From: Myxococcales bacterium
Lineage (GTDB): Bacteria; Myxococcota_A; Polyangia; Polyangiales; Houyiibacteriaceae
Length of the DNA: 64,000 nt
Reading direction: 5' to 3'
NCBI GenBank assembly: GCA_024640845.1
Contig: JAHEEE010000002.1
Location: forward strand, 57,539 to 121,538
The position numbers were made by a program, and so were the translations under genes. Each line of letters opens with the position of its first letter. Position 1 is the stretch's first letter. Positions 52,751 to 62,144 of this stretch are shown here, in pieces. The notes under the pieces are model-generated. The model saw only the letters and a list, made by a program, of their open reading frames with translations, did not search any database and had not been told where the DNA came from.

Positions 52751-53823
52751 AAGCCAAGATTACACTACTGCCCGGCGACGGCATCGGGCCCGAAATCGTG
52801 GACGCTACCCGTCAGGTCCTCGAAACCGTCGCCGGAAAGTCGGGCCACAGCTTTGCGTTCTCGACGCATCTGATCGGAGGCATCGCGATCGATGAGACCG
52901 GCGTACCACTACCGGACGACACGATCGTCGCCTGCCGTAGCGCCGATGCCGTGCTGCTGGGCGCTGTCGGTGGCCCAAAGTGGGACGACCCGACGGCCAG
53001 TGTTCGCCCAGAGCAAGGGCTGCTGGGTATGCGAAAGGCGCTCAAGCTGTTTGCAAACGTGCGGCCTGTGAAGCTCTACCGGGGGCTCGAAGCGGCCTCC
53101 CCGCTGAAGGCGGAACGTCTTCGCGGCGTTGACCTGGTCTTCATTCGCGAGCTGACCGGAGGCATCTACTTCGGCCAACCTAAGGGCAAGGAAACCAGGA
53201 ACGGGCTGCGAACGGGCTTCGACACCATGGTGTACGACGAAAATGAGATTCGCCGGATCGTCGAGCTTGCCTTCGACGTCGCCCGGAAACGCAGCAAGCG
53301 TGTCACTTCGATCGACAAGGCAAACGTGCTTCAGACGATGCAGGTTTGGCGCGAAGTTGCGACCGAGGTGGGCAAAGCCAACCCAGACGTGCAGCTCGAG
53401 CACCAGCTCGTCGATTCCGCCGCGATGCGCCTCGTGACCAATCCCTCGTCGTTCGACGTGATCGTCAGCGGAAACATGTTTGGCGACATCCTCTCGGACG
53501 AAGGCGCAGTGCTGACCGGATCGCTCGGTCTTCTCCCAAGCGCGTCGCTCGGCGAAGGCAAGCTCGGTGTCTACGAGCCGATTCATGGTTCTGCGCCGGA
53601 CATCGCGGGCAGGGGAATCGCAAACCCGCTCGGGACGATCCTCAGCGCTGCGATGCTGCTTCGCCATAGCCTCAGCCTCGACGAGGACGCGAAGCGAATC
53701 GAAGACGCCGTGCAGAAGGTGCTCGACAATGGTCTCCGTACCGCAGACCTAGGTGGCGGAACGAGCGCCCTTGGTACCACCCAGATGGCTCAAGCCGTCA
53801 TGGCCGCCATCGAAGGCGCCTGA
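52747..53823 (+). CDS. leuB: 3-Isopropylmalate dehydrogenase
   Basis: A 358-residue NAD-dependent beta-decarboxylating dehydrogenase. ITLLPGDGIGPEIVDATRQVL, FIRELTGGIYFGQPKG, VTNPSSFDVIVSGNMFGDILSDEGAVLTGSLGLLPSAS and YEPIHGSAPDIAGRGIANPLGTILSAAMLL are all present. It serves both leucine and, through CimA, isoleucine synthesis. Confidence 0.97.
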   Translation: MKAKITLLPGDGIGPEIVDATRQVLETVAGKSGHSFAFSTHLIGGIAIDETGVPLPDDTIVACRSADAVLLGAVGGPKWDDPTASVRPEQGLLGMRKALKLFANVRPVKLYRGLEAASPLKAERLRGVDLVFIRELTGGIYFGQPKGKETRNGLRTGFDTMVYDENEIRRIVELAFDVARKRSKRVTSIDKANVLQTMQVWREVATEVGKANPDVQLEHQLVDSAAMRLVTNPSSFDVIVSGNMFGDILSDEGAVLTGSLGLLPSASLGEGKLGVYEPIHGSAPDIAGRGIANPLGTILSAAMLLRHSLSLDEDAKRIEDAVQKVLDNGLRTADLGGGTSALGTTQMAQAVMAAIEGA

Positions 53824-53836
53824 GGAAAGGAACGCG

Positions 53837-55570
53837 ATGCCCCGCAAACGCGTCAGCAGGTTGTTCGACCTGAAGGAAGACGAACACGGAAGGAAGTACA
53901 TGGAGGTCTACCTCGACGGCATTGCGCTCTTGCGCTTGGTTCTGTCGAACAAGGGGACGGCCTTCAGTTACGAGGAGCGACTGGCACTTCGCCTCGAAGG
54001 TCTCTTGCCTCCGCAGTACAACACCCTAGAGCAACAGATCGATCGCGTGTACGAAGGGTTCGTACAAGCGCCGACGGACATCGACAAGTACCAGTACCTC
54101 CGCGCGGTACAGGAGCGGCAGGAAATCCTCTTTTACGCGCTGCTGGAGAAGCACCTCGATGAGATGCTGCCGATCGTCTACACGCCGACGGTAGGCGCGG
54201 CGGTGCAGCAGTTCAGCGCGCTCTACCAAAATCCCCGCGGGCTTTCGTTCTCCCCGCTCAACATCGACCGCGCGGACCAGACCCTGCAGTGCTACCCGAT
54301 GGAAGACGTGCGGATGATCGTTGCCACGGACTCGTCCGCCATTCTCGGGATCGGCGACCAGGGCTATGGGGGTCTAGCGATTCCCATCGGCAAGATGGCG
54401 CTCTACACCGTTGCCGGCGGCGTCAGTCCGTTCCACACGATGCCGGTCGCGCTCGACGTGGGCACTGATCGTATGGATCTCATCAACGATGCGAACTACC
54501 TAGGGGTCCGCCAGAAGCGTCTTCGCGGCGAGGATTACTACAAGTTTCTCGACGATTTCGTCGATGCGGTGTGGTCCCGGTGGCCGGACGCGGTGATTCA
54601 GTGGGAAGACCTTTCGAAGACGGCTGCGTTCAACGTGCTCGAACGGTACCGGGACCGGGGCCCGTCGTTCAACGACGACATCCAGGGAACGGGCGCCGTC
54701 GCGCTGTCCGGCATCCTTGCGGCCTGCCATCTCCGCAAGGAAAGTCTCACGGATGAGGTGTTCGTGATTCACGGGGCCGGCGCGGGGGGCGTCGGAGTTG
54801 CCTGGGCCATTCGGGAGGGCCTGGTTCGCGCAGGGTTGAGTCGCGCGGATGCTCAGGCCCGGGTGTTCGTCCTCGATTCGCGCGGGCTTCTTCTGAAGGA
54901 CCGCGACATGGAAGCCTACAAGTTGGAATTCGCGCAGGAGCGGGCTTCGATCCGGGGCTGGGAGTTCGAGGGTGACGCCCCAGACCTCGTCGAGACGATC
55001 AAGAACGCAGGGGCGACGGTACTCCTCGGACTATCGGGCCGGCCAGGCGCGTTCGACGAGCCGGTGGTTCGCCAAATGGCTGAGAACCACAAGTGGCCGA
55101 TTATTTTTCCGCTCTCGAACCCCACTAGCTCGGCGGAAGCAAAGCCGGTGGACATCTTCCGCTGGACGGGCGGACAGGCGATCGTCGCGACGGGGAGCCC
55201 GTTCGAGCCCGTGATGATGGGCGGGGTGACTCATCCGATCGGCCAGGGCAACAACGCATTCATCTTCCCCGGCCTCGGCTTCGGCGCAATCTTGAGTGAT
55301 GCCAAGTCGATCACCGACAACATGGTGCTGGAAGCATCTCAGGCGCTCGCGGAGTACAGCATCGAGAGGTATGTCGAGGGGGGCCTGATCTACCCGCCGG
55401 TGAGCGACCTCCAGGAAACGTCTATCCGCGTCGCGACCCGTGTGGTTCAACAAGCGATCAAGGACGGCGTCGCCCGCCGCGAGAACATCCCCGAAGACAT
55501 CGAGGCCTTCGTGCGGGACCGCTTCTGGCACCCCACGTACCTTCCCTTCGTCCGCGGCCATCTCGGCTAG
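53837..55570 (+). CDS. NAD(P)-dependent malic enzyme (large type)
   Basis: A 577-residue malic enzyme: LPIVYTPTVGAAVQQFSALYQNPRGLSFS (substrate and Tyr), FNDDIQGTGAVALSGILAA and VIHGAGAGGVGVAWAIREGL (cofactor). It turns malate into pyruvate and CO2. Start ATG has AGGAAAGGA upstream, 13 bases after leuB, so it belongs to the branched-chain operon. Supplying pyruvate for IlvB and CimA is the natural reading of this position. Confidence 0.94.
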   Translation: MPRKRVSRLFDLKEDEHGRKYMEVYLDGIALLRLVLSNKGTAFSYEERLALRLEGLLPPQYNTLEQQIDRVYEGFVQAPTDIDKYQYLRAVQERQEILFYALLEKHLDEMLPIVYTPTVGAAVQQFSALYQNPRGLSFSPLNIDRADQTLQCYPMEDVRMIVATDSSAILGIGDQGYGGLAIPIGKMALYTVAGGVSPFHTMPVALDVGTDRMDLINDANYLGVRQKRLRGEDYYKFLDDFVDAVWSRWPDAVIQWEDLSKTAAFNVLERYRDRGPSFNDDIQGTGAVALSGILAACHLRKESLTDEVFVIHGAGAGGVGVAWAIREGLVRAGLSRADAQARVFVLDSRGLLLKDRDMEAYKLEFAQERASIRGWEFEGDAPDLVETIKNAGATVLLGLSGRPGAFDEPVVRQMAENHKWPIIFPLSNPTSSAEAKPVDIFRWTGGQAIVATGSPFEPVMMGGVTHPIGQGNNAFIFPGLGFGAILSDAKSITDNMVLEASQALAEYSIERYVEGGLIYPPVSDLQETSIRVATRVVQQAIKDGVARRENIPEDIEAFVRDRFWHPTYLPFVRGHLG

Positions 55571-55583
55571 GGCACATGTCCAC

Positions 55584-56216
55584 ATGAAGATTGCAATTGC
55601 GCTTTTCGAGCAGGTGACGGCGCTCGATGCGGTTGGTCCATACGAGGTCTTGCAACGGCTACCGGGCGCCGAGGTTTCCTTCGTTGGCCATCGCAAAGGA
55701 GAGGTCCGCACGGACAATGGGTTCTTGGGTCTGAGCGTCGATTACACGTTCGGCGAGGTCCCCAGTCCGGAGGTTCTTCTCATCCCTGGCGGCTTTGGGA
55801 CGCGTGCGCTCATCGACGATGCGGCCATACTCGATTGGATACGCTCGGCGCACGAAACCAGCCAATTCACGACCTCGGTGTGCACGGGGTCCCTTCTTCT
55901 CGGTGCAGCCGGAGTCCTCGGCGGGCTGAGCGCGACGACGCACTTTGCTGCGCGTCCGCTTCTGGCGAAGTACGGTGCGACTCCCTCTGATGAACGCGTC
56001 GTCGAAGAGGGCAAAGTCATCACTGCGGCGGGCGTCTCCAGCGGCATCGATATGGCGCTTCTCCTTGCGGAGCGTTTGACGGATGCCACGACAGCCAAGG
56101 CCCTCCAGTTGGGGATCGAGTACGACCCTCAGCCTCCGCACGATGCAGGCGCCCTTCACAAGGTGGACGCCGCCGTGCTCGTGCGGCTCCAGGAGCTCGC
56201 GAGAGACAAGAAATAG
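55584..56216 (+). CDS. DJ-1/PfpI-family protein
   Basis: A 210-residue protein. IAIALFEQVTALDAVGPYEVL, LLIPGGFGTRALIDD and the nucleophile elbow FTTSVCTGSLLLGAAGVLGG (Cys) are typical of the isonitrile-hydratase/AraC-type amidotransferase branch. Start ATG is 13 bases after the malic enzyme, so it may ride on the same transcript, but its function seems unrelated to amino-acid synthesis. Confidence 0.9.
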   Translation: MKIAIALFEQVTALDAVGPYEVLQRLPGAEVSFVGHRKGEVRTDNGFLGLSVDYTFGEVPSPEVLLIPGGFGTRALIDDAAILDWIRSAHETSQFTTSVCTGSLLLGAAGVLGGLSATTHFAARPLLAKYGATPSDERVVEEGKVITAAGVSSGIDMALLLAERLTDATTAKALQLGIEYDPQPPHDAGALHKVDAAVLVRLQELARDKK

Positions 56217-56276
56217 GCTCCGGGCCACATGTTTTCGCGGTTCGGTCTGTAACCGCTCGGAATGGTGGCGTTTTTT

Positions 56277-56296
56277 AGGGGGGAGCGTGTCCCCTA
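56277..56296 (-). repeat. Solo copy of the REP/MITE end motif
   Basis: On the minus strand it reads TAGGGGACACGCTCCCCCCT, matching the left end of the element at 43510 in 19 of 20 positions. As there, the first three bases are the stop codon of a gene (the SDR). It lies between two convergent genes. No second inverted end is visible nearby. Confidence 0.75.
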
Positions 56297-57046
56297 GGAT
56301 AGGGCGCCGCCGTCGGCTCTTATTTCTGTGCCGTTGATGTAGCGGGCGTCGTCGGAGGCCAGGAAGGCGATGACGGATGCGGCGTGCTTGGGTTTGGCGA
56401 AACCCACGAAAGGCATGGCCCCCTTCAGCAACTCCATGTCCGCGCCTTCGGGGGCTTTGAAGTCGCCGTGAAGCGAGGTGGCGATCCCGCCGGGGACTAT
56501 GCAGTTCGCGCGGAGCCCCTGCTTCACGTACTCCTGATAGAGGGCACGGGTCATCGAGAGTATCCCGCCCTTTGAGGCCGCATAGGCGCTCATCCACGGG
56601 TGGCTGCCGAGCGCCGACGTGGATGAACAGTTCACCAGAGCGCTAAATCGGTTCTTCAACAGATGCGGCAGCGCGGCGTGATTCACGTAAAAAGTGCCGT
56701 TGAGATTGATGTCGATGATCTGGTGCCATTGCTCGAAGGTCATCTCGTGTGTGTGATAGGTGCGCAGGATACCGGCGCAGTGAATCAACGTGTCAAAGCC
56801 ACCCATGTCCTCGGCGGCCTGATCGATCACCTTCTTCACGCCAGCGCCGTCGGTCACGCTGCACTCGTAGACCCACGCCTTGACTCCTTGCGCCTCAACG
56901 AGCTGCTTCGTCTTCGCGAGCCCTTCGGCATTGATGTCGATGAGCGCACAGTTGCCGCCCTCTTCCGCGATACGCTGCGCCGAAGCCTGGCCGATGCCAG
57001 CTGCTGCGCCCGTAATCACTACGTTCTTTCCCTCAAACCTTTTCAT
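56294..57046 (-). CDS. Short-chain dehydrogenase/reductase, last gene of the hsa operon
   Basis: A 250-residue classical SDR: NVVITGAAAGIGQASAQRI, IHCAGILRT, VNCSSTSALGS (Ser), YAASKGG (Tyr, Lys), and INGTEIRADGGAL at the end. The ATG at 57046 (MKRFEGKNVV) is preferred over the longer frame. It lies 26 bases after the acyl-CoA dehydrogenase beta gene. A hydroxyacyl-CoA or hydroxysteroid substrate fits the operon. The TAG stop is part of a repeat motif. Confidence 0.9.
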   Translation of the reverse strand: MKRFEGKNVVITGAAAGIGQASAQRIAEEGGNCALIDINAEGLAKTKQLVEAQGVKAWVYECSVTDGAGVKKVIDQAAEDMGGFDTLIHCAGILRTYHTHEMTFEQWHQIIDINLNGTFYVNHAALPHLLKNRFSALVNCSSTSALGSHPWMSAYAASKGGILSMTRALYQEYVKQGLRANCIVPGGIATSLHGDFKAPEGADMELLKGAMPFVGFAKPKHAASVIAFLASDDARYINGTEIRADGGALS

Positions 57047-57072
57047 CGTGCTTCTCGCTCTTCCATAGTCGT

Positions 57073-58197
57073 CTAGTAGTCGTGGAGCTCCGCCCAACGC
57101 TGCCGGTGTTGCGAAGGCTTCCCAAAACTCATGTATGCCGCGTGGGCGCGCTTCAGATAGAACCCGATATCGTGCTCATCCGTCACGCCGATGCCGCCGT
57201 GCATCTGGATCGCTTCCTTGGCGGCATGCAGGAACGTTTCGGACGCCATCGCCTTGGCCAAGGACGTGAGCCGCGGCACATCGTCGGGCGCTCCATCGAT
57301 TGCGCGGGCCGCGGCGAGGACCACCGAGCGTGTGAGTGCGATCTCGGTGAACACGGCCACCGCACGGTGCTGGAGCGCCTGGAACGAGCCGATCGGAACG
57401 CCGAACTGCTCGCGTTCCTTGATGTACTCGATCGTGTCGGCAAACGCCTGCTCCGAGGCGCCGAGCATCTGCGCCGATGCGCCCGCGCATGCACGCTCGA
57501 GCACAGCCTCTAGAAGGCTAGCGCCCTTGCCCATCTCGCCCACGATGGCATCGTTCCTGACGGCTACGCCGTCGAGGCTCAGGATGGCGGAGCTGAGCCC
57601 GTCGATTCGATGCTGGCGCGTGGTCGACACGCCGGCTTGCGAAGGATCGATGAGGAACAGAGACGCGCCCCCCCCGCCGGTTGCGGCGGAGACGATGATC
57701 CGGTCGGCTGCATGGCCATCCAGCACCTGGAGCTTCTGCCCGTTCAGCTCGAAGCCATCGGTCGTTCTCTTGGCGACTACGGGGGCGCCCGCCTCCTCAT
57801 AGCCTATCGCGAGAAGTCTCTCTCCAGCCGCGACCCCTGGAAGCAACGCCTGCTTCTGCTCGTTGGTGCCACCCAACAAGAGCGCCTGAGTCCCGAGGAG
57901 AAGTGTCGAGATGAACGGCTCCGGCATGAGCTCACGCCCGCTCTGCTCGAGCACGATGCACAAGTCGAAGAACCCGAGGCCCAGACCACCGTATTGCTCG
58001 GGGATCTGTAGACCGAGCCAGCCGAGCTCCGCCATCTCGTTCCAAACAGCACGCGAAAAACCGAGCTCATCTTTCGAATCCCGGAGTACTCGAAGCCTGG
58101 CTGCCGGAGCCTTTTCACGAATGAACTCCTGTGCCGTCTTCTTGAGCATCCGCTGCTCGTCGTTCAAAAGCAGCGACGGCGCACGATGCCCGCTCAC
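57073..58197 (-). CDS. Acyl-CoA dehydrogenase, non-catalytic-type subunit
   Basis: A 374-residue dehydrogenase of normal fold: LLNDEQRMLKKTAQEFIREKAPAARL, IPEQYGGLGLGFFDL and AIQMHGGIGVTDEHDIGFYLKRA. The final motif reads YMSFGKPSQHRQR, so the catalytic Glu (Y-E-G) is missing. GTG 58197 overlaps the stop of the preceding dehydrogenase (GTGA). Such pairs form alpha2-beta2 enzymes in actinobacterial steroid degradation (FadE28/29 type), where one subunit supplies the base. Co-translation suggests the same here. Confidence 0.88.
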   Translation of the reverse strand: MSGHRAPSLLLNDEQRMLKKTAQEFIREKAPAARLRVLRDSKDELGFSRAVWNEMAELGWLGLQIPEQYGGLGLGFFDLCIVLEQSGRELMPEPFISTLLLGTQALLLGGTNEQKQALLPGVAAGERLLAIGYEEAGAPVVAKRTTDGFELNGQKLQVLDGHAADRIIVSAATGGGGASLFLIDPSQAGVSTTRQHRIDGLSSAILSLDGVAVRNDAIVGEMGKGASLLEAVLERACAGASAQMLGASEQAFADTIEYIKEREQFGVPIGSFQALQHRAVAVFTEIALTRSVVLAAARAIDGAPDDVPRLTSLAKAMASETFLHAAKEAIQMHGGIGVTDEHDIGFYLKRAHAAYMSFGKPSQHRQRWAELHDY

Positions 58198-59399
58198 TTT
58201 TTCCCCTCCGGCAACCCGAGCACGCGCTTGGAGACGATGTTTTTCTGAATCTCGGACGAGCCACCCTCGATCGTGGTTGCGCGGGAGCGCAACCAATCAC
58301 GCGTGTACTGAAGGTCGTCCTCGTCGAAGCCCGGCCCTTCCCACCCGAGGCCCTGAATCCCCGCTACTTTCATCCCAAGCTCGAAACGCATCTGCTTGAG
58401 CTCGCTTCCGACAATCTTGGTGATGGATCCTTCCGGCCCCGGCGTGCCGGTCGCCGCGCTTTCCTGGATACGGGCGAGCGTGAGGTGGAAGGCTTCCTCG
58501 AGCATGCCGAGCGACGCGATTTCGTCGCGGATCAGCGGGTCAGGAATGGCGCCCTCCTCTGCCGAAAAATGCTTGCGCGCCCGCGCTACGACTTCGCGCT
58601 GCGCCGACCCGGGCTGCCGTGCGATCGAGCGTCCAATCGAGGAGCGCTCGTGACCGAGGATCGCCTTGGCGATCGTCCAGCCTTCGTTTTCCTTGCCGAC
58701 GAGGTTTGCGACCGGGACCCGAACGTTGTCGAAAAACGTCTCGCAGAACGGCGAGTAGCCACTGATGAGATCGATGCGGCGCACCGTGATTCCAGGCGTG
58801 CTCAAGTCCGCGAGAATTACAGAGATTCCCATCTGCTTCTTTGGCGCGTTCGGATTCGTCCGGGTGAGGCAATAGATCCAGTCACTCAGGTCCGCGTGAG
58901 AAGTCCAAGTCTTCTGGCCGTTGAGCACGTATGCGTCGCCGTCGCGCTCTGCTTTGAGCTGCAGGTTGGCGAGATCCGAACCCGCGTTGGGCTCGGAGTA
59001 ACCTTGACACCAGCGCACCTCGCCGCGCGCAATCCCAGGCAGGTGTTGCGCCCGCTGGGCGTCGTTGCCGTACTCGAGCAAGACCGGGCCGAACATTGCC
59101 AGTCCCTGCCCAGCCACTGGGCGCGGAACGCCGATCGCTTTCATCTCTGCGTGGATGATATCTTCTTGTTCGCGGCTGAGGCCGCCGCCGCCGTACTCGA
59201 TCGGCCAACTCGGGGCGGTCCATTGCTTTTCGATGCCGAGGTCGCGCCAGCGCAAGAGATCCGGATCGGTTTCTTCACACTTCGACCCACCCCAATAGCC
59301 CTCGAACGGTCCGCTGCCGCTCGTGCCCCAAAGCGACTTTGGCGCGTTCTCTCGGACCCAAGCGCGTGCCTCCTCGCGAAATGAATCGAGCTCGCTCAC
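58194..59399 (-). CDS. Acyl-CoA dehydrogenase, catalytic subunit
   Basis: A 401-residue partner of the gene at 57073. It has WCQGYSEPNAGSDLANLQLKA, YVLNGQKTWTSHADLSDWIYCL and the catalytic end TIEGGSSEIQKNIVSKRVLGLP with Glu in place. The FAD loop and Trp-rich N-terminal region (APSWPIEYGGGGLS) match FadE proteins acting on bulky, ring-bearing acyl-CoA. It lies 4 bases after hsaF. Confidence 0.92.
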   Translation of the reverse strand: MSELDSFREEARAWVRENAPKSLWGTSGSGPFEGYWGGSKCEETDPDLLRWRDLGIEKQWTAPSWPIEYGGGGLSREQEDIIHAEMKAIGVPRPVAGQGLAMFGPVLLEYGNDAQRAQHLPGIARGEVRWCQGYSEPNAGSDLANLQLKAERDGDAYVLNGQKTWTSHADLSDWIYCLTRTNPNAPKKQMGISVILADLSTPGITVRRIDLISGYSPFCETFFDNVRVPVANLVGKENEGWTIAKAILGHERSSIGRSIARQPGSAQREVVARARKHFSAEEGAIPDPLIRDEIASLGMLEEAFHLTLARIQESAATGTPGPEGSITKIVGSELKQMRFELGMKVAGIQGLGWEGPGFDEDDLQYTRDWLRSRATTIEGGSSEIQKNIVSKRVLGLPEGKK

Positions 59400-59403
59400 A
59401 CGA

Positions 59404-60432
59404 TCACTCCGCCGCTCCGGCCTTCTTCATGTCAAGCGCGACGTCTTCGATCATGTCTTCCTGACCGCCGACGGTTTTCATGCGGCCGAGCTCGACGAGA
59501 ATGTCGGTCGACTTCAGGCCGTACTTATCGGCCGCTCGCTTTGCGTGAAGCAGGAACGACGAATAGACGCCGGCATAACCGAGGGTCAGCGAATCGCGAT
59601 CTGCGCGAACCTTGTGGGTCATCAGTGGGTAGACGATGTCTTCCGCGACATCCATCAACTTCCACATGTCGACGCCCGTCTCTACACCCATGCGATGGAG
59701 CACCGCAACGAACACCTCGAGAGGGGTGTTGCCGGCGCCCGCGCCCATGCCAGCCACTGACCCATCGATACGTCCGGCGCCTGCCTCGATGGCGGCCAGC
59801 GAATTGGCGATGCCCATGTGGAGGTTGTGGTGCCCATGGAATCCGACTTCGACATCCGCGCTGAGCTTCTCTCGGAGGAGGCCCACGCGAGCGGTCACGT
59901 GGTCGGGGAGCATGTACCCGGCCGAATCCGTGATGTAGAGGCAGTTCGCGCCGTATCCCTGCATGAGCTTCGCCTGCTCGAGAAGCTCCTCCGGCGAGAT
60001 CATGTGGGCCATCATCAGAAAGCCGACCGTGTCCATCTCCATCTTGGCGCCGAGGATGATGTGCTGCTCGGATACGTCGGCTTCGGTGCAATGGGTGGCA
60101 ACACGAATGGTGTGCACGCCGCAATCGTGCGCCATGCGGAGGTGGTCCACCGTGCCGATGCCGGGAAGGAGAAGCGCCGAAATTTTGGCGTTCTTCATCT
60201 TGGGCACGACGGCCCGGAGGTACTCTTCATCCGTCGCGGCCGGAAACCCGTAGTTGACCGACGCGCCACCAAGGCCATCGCCGTGCGTCACCTCGATCAG
60301 CGGGACACCTGCCTCGTCGAGCGCCGTCGCCACCTGAACCATCTGGTCCGTCGTGAGCTGATGCCGCTGAGGATGCATCCCGTCGCGCAGGCTCATGTCG
60401 TGAAGGATGACCTTCTTCCCTTCGAGATTCAT
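59404..60432 (-). CDS. hsaF: 4-Hydroxy-2-oxovalerate/2-oxohexanoate aldolase
   Basis: A 342-residue DmpG/BphI-type aldolase. [19 protein letters not shown] holds the metal-binding Asp-x-x-x-Arg-Asp-Gly, [22 protein letters not shown] the His-x-His, and [14 protein letters not shown] the substrate wall. In sterol ring degradation it cleaves 4-hydroxy-2-oxohexanoate to pyruvate and propanal, passing propanal to HsaG. Overlaps hsaG by 4 bases. Confidence 0.96.
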   Translation of the reverse strand: MNLEGKKVILHDMSLRDGMHPQRHQLTTDQMVQVATALDEAGVPLIEVTHGDGLGGASVNYGFPAATDEEYLRAVVPKMKNAKISALLLPGIGTVDHLRMAHDCGVHTIRVATHCTEADVSEQHIILGAKMEMDTVGFLMMAHMISPEELLEQAKLMQGYGANCLYITDSAGYMLPDHVTARVGLLREKLSADVEVGFHGHHNLHMGIANSLAAIEAGAGRIDGSVAGMGAGAGNTPLEVFVAVLHRMGVETGVDMWKLMDVAEDIVYPLMTHKVRADRDSLTLGYAGVYSSFLLHAKRAADKYGLKSTDILVELGRMKTVGGQEDMIEDVALDMKKAGAAE

Positions 60433-61325
60433 GCTGCCTCCGCGCGTCGAATTTCTTCAGCGATGAGCTCGGCCGTGCGCAAACCCGCGGCCGTCATGAT
60501 GTCGAGATTGCCGGCGTACTTGGGCAAGAAGTCACCCAGGCCTTCAACCTCCATGAAAAACGAGACGCGATTGCCATCGAACACCGGCCCGTTCTTGAGT
60601 GTGTACCCCGGAACGTACTTCTGAACCTCGGCGACCATCCGCTGGGCCGACTCGATGATCTCCTGCTGCTTCGGGGCATCTGCCGTGAGGCAGTGAATCG
60701 TGTCCCGCATGATGAGTGGTGGTTCAGCGGGGTTGATGATGATGATCGCTTTGCCGCGCTTCGCGCCACCCACGACTTCGACCCCCTTCGCGGTGGTGCG
60801 TGTGAACTCGTCGATGTTCTTGCGGGTGCCGGGGCCAGCCGAACGTGAAGATACGGTCGCGATGATCTCGCCGTAGTCGACCGGCTGTACGCGGCTCACG
60901 GCGGCAACCATTGGAATCGTCGCCTGCCCGCCGCAGGTGACCATGTTTACGTTCTGCTCGCCACGACCCACCATCTCCTCGAGATTTACCGGCGGCACGC
61001 AAAATGGGCCGATCGCCGCTGGCGTGAGGTCCACCATTCGAACGCCGAACTTCGATACGAGATCGTTGTTCGAGCGATGCACATACGCGCTGGTGGCATC
61101 CCATGCGATCTGCACCCTGTCGGCCTGGATGTGGGGTTCGAGCCCTTTCACGCCTTCAAAGGTCGTCTTGAGTCCGAGCTCTTCGGCCCGCCTGAGCCCC
61201 TCGGACTCGGGGTCGATGCCTACCATCCAAACCGGCTCGACGATCTCGCTTCGAAGAGCCTTATACAGCAGATCGGTACCGATGTTGCCCGACCCGATGA
61301 TCGCTGCCTTCACTTTTGTCGTCAT
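60429..61325 (-). CDS. hsaG: Acetaldehyde/propanal dehydrogenase (acylating)
   Basis: A 298-residue DmpF/BphJ-type enzyme: [21 protein letters not shown] (NAD), [21 protein letters not shown] (Cys nucleophile), and [19 protein letters not shown]. It converts the aldehyde released by HsaF to propionyl-CoA. Channelling between the two proteins is known for this family, which fits the overlapped genes. Confidence 0.96.
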   Translation of the reverse strand: MTTKVKAAIIGSGNIGTDLLYKALRSEIVEPVWMVGIDPESEGLRRAEELGLKTTFEGVKGLEPHIQADRVQIAWDATSAYVHRSNNDLVSKFGVRMVDLTPAAIGPFCVPPVNLEEMVGRGEQNVNMVTCGGQATIPMVAAVSRVQPVDYGEIIATVSSRSAGPGTRKNIDEFTRTTAKGVEVVGGAKRGKAIIIINPAEPPLIMRDTIHCLTADAPKQQEIIESAQRMVAEVQKYVPGYTLKNGPVFDGNRVSFFMEVEGLGDFLPKYAGNLDIMTAAGLRTAELIAEEIRRAEAA

Positions 61326-61338
61326 CCCGTCCTACTCC

Positions 61339-62139
61339 CTAGGTGAACCGCACGGACGCAGTTCCGACGCCGTCCACCTCGAGGCGCATCTCGTCGCCTG
61401 CCACGACAGGCTCGAGAGGCACCAGAGAACCAGAGAGCACCACATCACCCGCATTCAAGGTGATTCCAAAGCGCGACAACGTGTTCGCCAACCAACTCAC
61501 ACAGTTCAGCGGCGAACCGAGCGCGGCAGAGCCTAGCCCCTCGCTCAAGGGCTGCCCGTTCTTGTACACCCGCATCTTCAAGTTCGGGAAGTCGAGGTCG
61601 TCTGGCTCGGCGCGCTCGTCGCCCAACACGAAAAGGCCGCAGCTTGCGTTGTCGGCGACGGTGTCCTGAATCTTCACTTTCCAGTCGTGGACCCGGCTGT
61701 CGACGACTTCAAAGCAGGCCGTCGCATATTCAGTCGCATCCAAGACATCCTCGTTGGTCACGCCGGGCCCGTTGAGATCCTTCCTGAGCATGAAGGCAAT
61801 TTCACCCTCCGCGCGCGGTTGGATGAGCTGCTCGCTGATCGGCATCGGTCCGCCATTCGGGTACAGCATTTTATCCGTGAGGTAGCCAAAGTCGGGCTGA
61901 AACACCCCGAGCATCTCCTGCACGGCGAGGCTGGTCACGCCGATCTTCTTTCCAATGATCTTCTCGCCGTCGTCTTCGATGCGCCGGTTCACCATGCGCA
62001 ACGAAACGTGGTACGCGTCCTCGATGGTGATCTCCGGCCAGCGTTCGGTGAGCGGGCTCAGTGTGCGGCGCGCACGCAAGGCGCTGTAGAGCTCGTCTCC
62101 AAGCTCTTCGATTTTCTTTCTGCGCGCCACATCATCCAT
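61339..62139 (-). CDS. hsaE: 2-Hydroxypenta-2,4-dienoate hydratase
   Basis: A 266-residue hydratase of the 2-keto-4-pentenoate family: IGKKIGVTSLAVQEMLGVFQPDFGYLTDKM, QPRAEGEIAFMLRKDL (Glu-x-Glu metal site), and ADNASCGLFVLGD. The ATG at 62139 is preferred since the longer frame overlaps hsaA. It hydrates 2-hydroxyhexa-2,4-dienoate formed from steroid rings A/B. Lies 5 bases after hsaA. Confidence 0.94.
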   Translation of the reverse strand: MDDVARRKKIEELGDELYSALRARRTLSPLTERWPEITIEDAYHVSLRMVNRRIEDDGEKIIGKKIGVTSLAVQEMLGVFQPDFGYLTDKMLYPNGGPMPISEQLIQPRAEGEIAFMLRKDLNGPGVTNEDVLDATEYATACFEVVDSRVHDWKVKIQDTVADNASCGLFVLGDERAEPDDLDFPNLKMRVYKNGQPLSEGLGSAALGSPLNCVSWLANTLSRFGITLNAGDVVLSGSLVPLEPVVAGDEMRLEVDGVGTASVRFT

Positions 62140-62144
62140 GCCAT

